From the NCBI GenBank assembly GCA_910589385.1, contig CAJUTU010000064.1:1-18268 (forward strand): a stretch of 18,268 nt of DNA, written 5' to 3'. The position numbers and the translations under genes were made by a program. Position 1 is the first letter of the stretch. Every line of letters begins with the position of its first letter. This document shows positions 6,085 through 12,198 of this stretch, piece by piece. The DNA comes from an uncultured Lachnospiraceae bacterium (GTDB lineage Bacteria > Bacillota > Clostridia > Lachnospirales > Lachnospiraceae). The notes beneath the pieces were generated by a model. The model saw only the letters and a list, made by a program, of their open reading frames with translations. It made no database searches and was not told where the DNA came from.

Positions 6085-8214
6085 ATGGAAAATAACAATA
6101 ATAATAAAAATAATCCCAGAAATAACCGGCAGGGGTGGGGAGTGATTCTTTTCACGACATTGCTGGCTCTTTTTATTGTAATGGGTCTTTATTCAATGAT
6201 GCAGGACAGAGACCCGGAAGAAGTGAGTTATGATAAATTTTTAAAATTGGTGGATGAACATAAGGTAGAGAAGGTGACGATAGAGTCTTCCCGTATTTAT
6301 ATCACCTTAAAAGAAGGAGTCCTCAAAGAAGGAGAATTAGATTCCGCAGGTTCTATGGAAAATGGCCTTCAGGATATGAGGGATCAGCTGCTGGGGCAGA
6401 TGGAAGGAGCTGTAGGAGAGGATGGGGAAGCCGAGCGCGCGCCGGATTATTTTACCGGGGCAGTGGAGGATGATACCCTTTCGGAGCGGCTGTACAAGGC
6501 AGGGGTGGAATACAGCCAGGCCATTCCGGATACTGCGTCCGTGATGATGATGGAGATCTTCATTACTGTGATCCTTCCGCTGGTGCTGCTGGGAGTCGTA
6601 TTCAGCCTTGTGATGCGCAACATGACAAAGGGCGGCGGCATGATGGGGATCGGGAAGAGCAATGCCAAAGTGTATGTAGAGAAAGAGACCGGTGTTACAT
6701 TCCAGGATGTTGCCGGCCAGGACGAGGCCAAGGAATCTCTGCAGGAAGTCGTAGATTTCCTGCATAATCCGGGGAAATATACCGGCATCGGTGCAAAGCT
6801 CCCCAAGGGAGCCCTGCTGGTAGGCCCTCCGGGAACCGGAAAGACATTGCTTGCCAAGGCGGTGGCAGGCGAAGCAAAAGTACCTTTCTTCTCCTTGTCC
6901 GGTTCTGCATTTGTAGAAATGTATGTTGGGGTAGGCGCGTCCCGTGTCCGCGACCTGTTCAAGCAGGCATGGCAGATGGCGCCCTGTATTGTGTTTATTG
7001 ATGAGATCGACGCCATTGGAAAAAGCCGTGATACTGCCATGGGCGGGGGGAATGACGAGCGGGAGCAGACATTGAACCAGCTTTTGGCAGAGATGGACGG
7101 ATTTGATACGAATAAGGGACTTCTCCTTTTAGCAGCTACGAACCGGCCGGAAGTCCTGGATCCGGCGCTTCTGCGTCCCGGCAGGTTTGACCGGAGGATC
7201 ATTGTAGATAAACCGGATTTAAAGGGCCGCGTGGATACGTTAAAAGTACATTCCAAAGATGTAAAGATGGATGAGACCGTGGATCTGGAGGCAATTGCCC
7301 TGGCGACCTCCGGTGCCGTAGGCTCGGATCTGGCAAATATGATCAATGAAGCAGCGATCAATGCCGTGAAGGACGGAAGACAGGTTGTCAGCCAAAGGGA
7401 TTTATTTGACGCGGTGGAAGTGGTGCTGGTCGGAAAAGAGAAAAAAGACCGGATCATGAGTGAAGAAGAACGCAGGATCGTTTCTTACCATGAGGTGGGC
7501 CACGCATTGGTGAGCGCACTGCAGAAAGATGCGGAGCCGGTACAGAAGATTACCATTGTTCCTAGGACCATGGGCGCGCTTGGCTATGTGATGCAGACGC
7601 CGGAGGAAGAAAAGTTTCTGAATACAAAGAAAGAGTTAGAAGCCATGTTAGTTGGAATGCTGGCAGGGCGTGCGGCCGAGGAGATTGTATTTGAAACGGT
7701 GACCACAGGCGCTTCCAATGATATTGAGAAAGCCACAAAGATTGCACGGGAGATGATCACTCAGTACGGTATGTCTGAAAAATTTGGCTTGATCGGACTG
7801 GAATCCGTACAGCACCGCTATCTGGACGGCCGTGCAGTGCTGAACTGCGGCGATGCGACCGCAGCGGAGATTGACGCAGAAGTGATGCTGATGCTGAAAA
7901 ATGCATATGCTGAGGCGAAGCGGCTGCTGCAGGAGAACAGAGAGGTTCTGGATAAGATTGCGGAATTCCTAATTGAAAAGGAGACCATCACCGGTAAAGA
8001 ATTTATGAAGATCTTCAGGGAGGTCAAAGGACTCCCGGAGCCAGAGGAAGGCAAAGAGAAGGAGAAGAAAGAGAACCGGATTGCCATGAAGCCGACAGCC
8101 GGTATCGGGCAGAAAGAGGAGCAGATCAATACATGGCCAGAGCCTGGCATAGGGCAGGCAGCAGAATCCGATGAAGAGAAACCAGACGGCGGGCAGGGTG
8201 ATGGAAGAGAATAA
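6085..8214 (+). CDS. ftsH: ATP-dependent zinc metalloprotease FtsH
   Basis: Membrane-anchored AAA+ protease that extracts and degrades misassembled membrane proteins and selected regulators. The 709 residues contain a short Asn-rich cytoplasmic N-terminus (residues 3-14), a first membrane helix at about 17-38, an extracytoplasmic domain, and a second helix at about 155-177. The AAA+ module follows: Walker A GPPGTGKT (Lys253), Walker B IVFIDEID (Asp306, Glu307) and the second region of homology LRPGRFDRR (arginines 364 and 367). The zinc site is HEVGH (469-473), with Asp546 in ASNDIEKAT as likely third ligand. Many FtsH proteins have HEAGH, so Val471 is a minor variation. The C-terminal tail of about 55 residues is Glu/Lys-rich and low complexity. 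A strong GGAGGAG precedes the ATG. The end overlaps uvrC. Confidence 0.98.
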   Translation: MENNNNNKNNPRNNRQGWGVILFTTLLALFIVMGLYSMMQDRDPEEVSYDKFLKLVDEHKVEKVTIESSRIYITLKEGVLKEGELDSAGSMENGLQDMRDQLLGQMEGAVGEDGEAERAPDYFTGAVEDDTLSERLYKAGVEYSQAIPDTASVMMMEIFITVILPLVLLGVVFSLVMRNMTKGGGMMGIGKSNAKVYVEKETGVTFQDVAGQDEAKESLQEVVDFLHNPGKYTGIGAKLPKGALLVGPPGTGKTLLAKAVAGEAKVPFFSLSGSAFVEMYVGVGASRVRDLFKQAWQMAPCIVFIDEIDAIGKSRDTAMGGGNDEREQTLNQLLAEMDGFDTNKGLLLLAATNRPEVLDPALLRPGRFDRRIIVDKPDLKGRVDTLKVHSKDVKMDETVDLEAIALATSGAVGSDLANMINEAAINAVKDGRQVVSQRDLFDAVEVVLVGKEKKDRIMSEEERRIVSYHEVGHALVSALQKDAEPVQKITIVPRTMGALGYVMQTPEEEKFLNTKKELEAMLVGMLAGRAAEEIVFETVTTGASNDIEKATKIAREMITQYGMSEKFGLIGLESVQHRYLDGRAVLNCGDATAAEIDAEVMLMLKNAYAEAKRLLQENREVLDKIAEFLIEKETITGKEFMKIFREVKGLPEPEEGKEKEKKENRIAMKPTAGIGQKEEQINTWPEPGIGQAAESDEEKPDGGQGDGRE

Positions 8215-10051
8215 TTTTAACATAGAGGAAGAATTAAAGAAACTCCCGGGAAAACCGGGAGTTTACCTGATGCATGACGAAAAAGACCATATCATCTATG
8301 TGGGGAAGGCAATCAGCCTGAAAAATAGGGTGCGGCAGTATTTTCAGACGAGCCGGAACAAGGGGATCAAGATTGAGCAGATGGTGACCCATATCCGCCG
8401 GTTCGAGTATATTGTGACAGATTCCGAGCTGGAGGCCCTGGTTCTGGAATGTAATCTGATCAAGGAGCACAGGCCGAAATATAATACCATGCTGATGGAT
8501 GATAAAGCCTACCCATTCATCAAGGTGACTGTGAACGAGCCGTTTCCCCGGGTGATCCTTGCCAGAAATATGGTGAAGGATAAAGCAAAGTATTTCGGGC
8601 CCTATACAAGCGGCCAGGCAGTACGCGACACCATCGAACTGCTCCACAAATTATATCATCTCAGAAGCTGTAACAGGAATCTTCCGAAGGATATCGGAAA
8701 AGAAAGGGCATGTCTGAATTATCATATCAAACAATGTGATGCACCCTGCCAGGGCTATATTTCTCAGGAAGAGTATGGAAAATCAGTATCCCATGTTTTA
8801 CGGTTCTTGAATGGACATTATGGGGGGATCCTATCCGAACTGGAGGAAAAGATGCAGGCGGCGTCCGATGTATTGGAATTTGAGAAAGCCATTGAGTACC
8901 GGGAACTTTTGGACAGTGTAAAAAAGGTTGCCCAAAAGCAGAAGATTACAGATACCGGCGGAGAGGACCGGGATATCCTTGCCGCAGCGACGGAAGAAGA
9001 GGATGCGGTAGTACAGGTCTTCTTTATCCGTGGAGGAAGGCTGATCGGACGGGATCATTTTTATCTGCGGATTACCAAAGGGGAATCCATCGGCAGTATC
9101 CTGGACAGCTTTATCAAACAGTATTATGGAGGCACGCCCTTTATACCTGGCGAGCTGATGCTGCCGGAGGAGCCGGAGGACCGGGGATTGATCGAGGAAT
9201 GGCTGACAGCCAGGAGGGGCGGTAAAGTCGTATTGCGGATTCCTAAGCAAGGGGCAAAGGAAAAGCTGGTAGAACTTGCGGCAAATAATGCAAAGCTGGT
9301 TTTGACAAAGGATAAGGAACGTCTCAAGAGGGAAGAGGGGCGTACGATTGGCGCTGTAAAAGAGATTGCCGCATTGCTGGGGCTTTCGCAGATTTCCAGA
9401 ATGGAGGCATATGACATTTCGAATACCAATGGATTTGAGTCGGTAGGCTCTATGGTCGTCTATGAACGTGGAAAACCAAAGCGTAATGACTACCGTAAGT
9501 TTAAGATCAAAGGCATCCAGGGTGCAGATGATTATGGAAGTATGAGGGAGGTATTGACCCGGCGTTTTACACATGGGCTGCGGGAACGGGAAGAAAATAA
9601 GGAACTGGGTGGATTTACGGTATTCCCTGATCTGATCCTGATGGACGGGGGAAAAGGGCAGGTCAATGTTGCCTTGCAGGTTTTGGACGCGCTGAGTCTG
9701 GACATTCCGGTGTGCGGCATGGTAAAGGATGATCATCACAGGACCAGGGGGCTTTACTACCAGAATCAGGAGATTGAGATTGACCGTTCTTCCCAGGCAT
9801 TTATGCTGGTAACCCGAATCCAGGACGAGGCCCATCGATTTGCGATCGAATATCACAAACAGCTCCGCGGGAAAGGGCAGGTACATTCGATCCTGGATGA
9901 TATTGCAGGAATCGGCCCTGCCAGGCGCAAAGCACTGATGCGGGAATTTTCCAGCCTGGATGAGATTAAGGCGGCAACGCCCGAAGAGCTTGCAAAGATT
10001 CCGGAAATGAATGAAAAAGCGGCTGAATCCGTATACAAATTCTTTCATTAA
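8201..10051 (+). CDS. uvrC: Excinuclease ABC subunit C
   Basis: Makes both incisions flanking a DNA lesion in nucleotide excision repair with UvrA and UvrB. The 616 residues are normal length. In order: an N-terminal GIY-YIG nuclease (GVY at 20-22, YVG at 33-35), four cysteines at 157, 171, 179 and 183 matching the region reported to bind an iron-sulfur cluster in E. coli UvrC, a UVR motif near residue 210, an RNase H-like nuclease with probable catalytic Asp405 (YDISN), Asp482 (LMDGGKG) and His545 (EAHRF), and helix-hairpin-helix motifs in the last 55 residues. I chose the ATG at 8201, where the protein starts MEENNFNIEEELKKLP as family members do; an ATG at 8171 is possible but neither has a strong Shine-Dalgarno. 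The 14-base overlap with ftsH implies translational coupling. Confidence 0.97.
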   Translation: MEENNFNIEEELKKLPGKPGVYLMHDEKDHIIYVGKAISLKNRVRQYFQTSRNKGIKIEQMVTHIRRFEYIVTDSELEALVLECNLIKEHRPKYNTMLMDDKAYPFIKVTVNEPFPRVILARNMVKDKAKYFGPYTSGQAVRDTIELLHKLYHLRSCNRNLPKDIGKERACLNYHIKQCDAPCQGYISQEEYGKSVSHVLRFLNGHYGGILSELEEKMQAASDVLEFEKAIEYRELLDSVKKVAQKQKITDTGGEDRDILAAATEEEDAVVQVFFIRGGRLIGRDHFYLRITKGESIGSILDSFIKQYYGGTPFIPGELMLPEEPEDRGLIEEWLTARRGGKVVLRIPKQGAKEKLVELAANNAKLVLTKDKERLKREEGRTIGAVKEIAALLGLSQISRMEAYDISNTNGFESVGSMVVYERGKPKRNDYRKFKIKGIQGADDYGSMREVLTRRFTHGLREREENKELGGFTVFPDLILMDGGKGQVNVALQVLDALSLDIPVCGMVKDDHHRTRGLYYQNQEIEIDRSSQAFMLVTRIQDEAHRFAIEYHKQLRGKGQVHSILDDIAGIGPARRKALMREFSSLDEIKAATPEELAKIPEMNEKAAESVYKFFH

Positions 10052-10060
10052 TGCTATACT
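10032..10060 (+). promoter_or_regulatory. Candidate hprK promoter at the 3' end of uvrC
   Basis: TATACA (10032-10037), a 17-bp spacer and TATACT (10055-10060) fit a sigma-A promoter. The -35 lies within the last uvrC codons. Transcripts would carry a leader of about 110 bases before hprK. Confidence 0.45.
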
Positions 10061-10080
10061 ATTATACAGCATAGCATAAA
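10048..10080. repeat. Inverted repeat over the hprK promoter -10 region
   Basis: ATGCTAT (10051-10057) and ATAGCAT (10071-10077) are perfect complements 13 bases apart, extending to 9 of 10 matches with the flanking bases. The repeat covers the candidate TATACT box and start site, so it could be an operator; alternatively it is an AT-rich hairpin at the end of the uvrC message. Confidence 0.4.
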
Positions 10081-10095
10081 CTGAATATGTAATGG

Positions 10096-10143
10096 GGAAC
10101 TGAAAAAAGTTCCTGCACAGGAGCCGGGAATCAAGGTGCTCCT
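10096..10143 (+). promoter_or_regulatory. Two-hairpin leader upstream of hprK
   Basis: A first stem GGAACT/AGTTCC (10096-10101 with 10108-10113, loop GAAAAA) is followed by a second, AGGAGC/GCTCCT (10119-10124 with 10138-10143, 13-base loop). Neither is followed by a T run, so they are not obvious terminators. They sit between the candidate promoter and the hprK ribosome binding site. No known riboswitch class is recognisable. Confidence 0.4.
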
Positions 10144-10175
10144 ACTATATAATCGTTACGAAAGGAAAGGGAAAG

Positions 10176-11117
10176 ATGAGACAAGGCGTTAAGATAAGTG
10201 AACTGGCAGAGAAGATGGGATTGAAGAGCCTGACCCCTTCTGTGAGTCTTTCTGATAAGCGGATCAATGTTCCGGAAGTGAACCGGCCGGCGCTGCAGCT
10301 TACCGGTTTTTTCGACCATTTTGCTTATGACAGAGTACAGATTTTAGGATATGTAGAATACACATATCTCCAGACATTGGAAGAAGACCGGAAGTCGCAG
10401 ATTTATGATGAACTGCTGTCACGTAAGGTGCCCTGTATCGTATACAGCCGGAATCTGGAGCCGGAACCAGAGCTTTTGGAACTTGCAAGAAGCAGGGATA
10501 TTCCGGTTTTACAGACATCGAAGCAGACAAGCGCATTTATGGGAGAGCTGATTCGATGGATGAATGTAAAGCTGGCTCCATGTATTACGATCCATGGTGT
10601 TCTGGTGGATGTATATGGTGTCGGCGTCCTGATCATGGGGGAGAGCGGGATTGGAAAAAGTGAAGCTGCGCTGGAACTGATCAAGAGAGGACACCGTCTT
10701 GTGACAGATGATGTGGTTGAGATCCGCAAAGTCAGTGATGAGACCCTGGTTGGCTCGGCGCCTGATATCACCCGCCATTTTATAGAACTGCGGGGAATCG
10801 GGATTGTAGACGTGAAATCCATGTTTGGTGTACAGTGTGTCCGTGAGACGCAGAACATTGACCTCGTAATCACTTTGGAGGACTGGGACAGAGATAAAGA
10901 ATATGACCGTCTGGGGCTGGAAGAAAGCTATACGGAATTTTTGGGGAATAAGGTGGTATGCCACAGCATCCCGATCCGTCCGGGACGGAACCTTCCGATC
11001 ATCATGGAGTCTGCAGCCGTGAACCACAGGCAGAAGAAGATGGGATATAACGCTGCACAGGAATTGTATAAACGTGTACAGGAGAATCTTGTAAAAAAAG
11101 GGAATTCAGAGGAATAG
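10176..11117 (+). CDS. hprK: HPr kinase/phosphorylase
   Basis: Phosphorylates the PTS carrier HPr on its regulatory serine when glycolytic intermediates are high and removes the phosphate when inorganic phosphate dominates, controlling catabolite repression in Firmicutes. The 313 residues are the usual length. The N-terminal regulatory domain covers about 1-130. The catalytic domain has the conserved His140, Walker A GESGIGKS (155-162, Lys161), and the family signature ELRGIGIVDVKSMFG from residue 204. The ATG at 10176 has a purine-rich GGAAAGGGAAAG upstream. The gene follows uvrC by 124 bases and is separated from glcK by only 13, so hprK-glcK is an operon joining a sensor of sugar status to a sugar kinase. 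Confidence 0.97.
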   Translation: MRQGVKISELAEKMGLKSLTPSVSLSDKRINVPEVNRPALQLTGFFDHFAYDRVQILGYVEYTYLQTLEEDRKSQIYDELLSRKVPCIVYSRNLEPEPELLELARSRDIPVLQTSKQTSAFMGELIRWMNVKLAPCITIHGVLVDVYGVGVLIMGESGIGKSEAALELIKRGHRLVTDDVVEIRKVSDETLVGSAPDITRHFIELRGIGIVDVKSMFGVQCVRETQNIDLVITLEDWDRDKEYDRLGLEESYTEFLGNKVVCHSIPIRPGRNLPIIMESAAVNHRQKKMGYNAAQELYKRVQENLVKKGNSEE

Positions 11118-11130
11118 GAGAAGTGGAGTT

Positions 11131-12063
11131 ATGAAGTATTGTTATGGAGTAGATATCGGCGGGACAACAGTAAAGATGGGATTGCTTGATACAACCGGTG
11201 AGATTCTGGACAAGTGGGAGATCATAACAAAGACGGAAGATGAAGGACAGGCAATCCTGCCGGACATTGCCGAATCTATCCTTTCAAAGACAAAAGAGCG
11301 GGGGCTTAATAAAGAGGACATTGTCGGGGTTGGTGTTGGTGTTCCGGCGCCGGTGACAGAGGATGGCATAGTCAATGGCAGCGCCAATCTGGGATGGACC
11401 TACAAAGAAGTAAAGCGAGAACTGGAAGAATTGACAGGAATCCCGTCTGTGATCGGAAATGATGCGAATGTAGCGGCTCTTGGTGAGATGTGGAAAGGCG
11501 GCGGCAGCGGCGAAAAGAATATGGTGATGATCACGCTGGGAACCGGAGTAGGCGGCGGTGTCATCATCAATGAAAAAGTGATCACCGGAGAACATGGTGC
11601 AGGAGGAGAAGTGGGACATATCTGTGTGAATTATAATGAACCGGATACATGCGGGTGTGGAAACCATGGATGTCTCGAGCAGTATGCTTCTGCTACCGGG
11701 ATTGTGCGCCTGGCAAAGAAAAAGTTACAGGCAGAGAGCAGAGAGACAGCTCTTCATAGAGAGTCTGTATCAGCGAAGGATGTGTTCGATGCCGTAAAGG
11801 CAGGAGATCAGGTTGCAATTGAGATTGCGGAAGAATTTGGACAATATCTGGCCAGCGGTTTGGTGAATCTTGCGGTCATTGCAGACCCGGCCGTATTTGT
11901 GATTGGCGGGGGAGTTTCAAAAGCCGGGGAAGTCCTGCTTCCGTTTATTCAAAAGCCCTATCAGGAAAAAGCATTTTTCTCTAACAAGGAGTTCCGGTTC
12001 ACACTTGCCACTTTGGGGAATGATGCCGGAATCTGCGGTGCAGCGAAGATGGTATTAGATTAG
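11131..12063 (+). CDS. glcK: ROK-family glucokinase
   Basis: Phosphorylates glucose with ATP to glucose-6-phosphate in the cytosol, needed for glucose released from oligosaccharides or taken up without the PTS. The 310-residue protein shows the ATP-binding DIGGTTVK motif at the N-terminus, catalytic Asp111 in GNDANVAALGE, the LGTGVGGG phosphate loop, and the ROK zinc site with His163 plus Cys174, Cys176 and Cys181 in CGCGNHGCLE. There is no N-terminal helix-turn-helix, so it is an enzyme rather than a NagC-type ROK repressor. AGGAGAAGTGGAG precedes the ATG. It is cotranscribed with hprK and ends before a strong terminator. Another hexose, such as N-acetylmannosamine, is a less likely substrate. 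Confidence 0.93.
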   Translation: MKYCYGVDIGGTTVKMGLLDTTGEILDKWEIITKTEDEGQAILPDIAESILSKTKERGLNKEDIVGVGVGVPAPVTEDGIVNGSANLGWTYKEVKRELEELTGIPSVIGNDANVAALGEMWKGGGSGEKNMVMITLGTGVGGGVIINEKVITGEHGAGGEVGHICVNYNEPDTCGCGNHGCLEQYASATGIVRLAKKKLQAESRETALHRESVSAKDVFDAVKAGDQVAIEIAEEFGQYLASGLVNLAVIADPAVFVIGGGVSKAGEVLLPFIQKPYQEKAFFSNKEFRFTLATLGNDAGICGAAKMVLD

Positions 12064-12126
12064 TGAAGTGTTGGAGTGGATTGCAAAAATCTGCCATCGG
12101 CAGGTAACTGAGAAAATATGACGTAT

Positions 12127-12157
12127 AAAAAGAGAGTCCGTTTGGACTCTCTTTTTT
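12127..12157. terminator. Strong bidirectional intrinsic terminator between glcK and the PBP gene
   Basis: A perfect 13-bp stem, AAAAAGAGAGTCC at 12127-12139 paired with 12144-12156, closes a GTTT loop. It is followed by a T run on the plus strand and, by symmetry, five T residues on the minus strand. It serves both convergent genes. A weaker CTGCC/GGCAG hairpin lies at 12091-12103 before it. Confidence 0.92.
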
Positions 12158-12198
12158 GTACCAATCTTTCATTCACACAATGGCCAGATTGCTTTTTA

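Noticed and set aside
6447..7457. 336-codon open frame on the minus strand opposite ftsH
   Set aside because: Ser/Thr/Pro-rich composition and complete overlap with the conserved AAA+ domain of ftsH mark it as a shadow frame.
8831..10072. 413-codon open frame on the minus strand opposite uvrC
   Set aside because: It has no recognisable domain or good ribosome binding site and lies fully antisense to a complete, motif-rich uvrC.
10096..10113. Palindrome GAAC-N8-GTTC upstream of hprK as a LexA (SOS) box
   Set aside because: Gram-positive LexA sites have GAAC and GTTC separated by four bases; here the gap is eight with a poly-A loop, which fits an RNA hairpin better.
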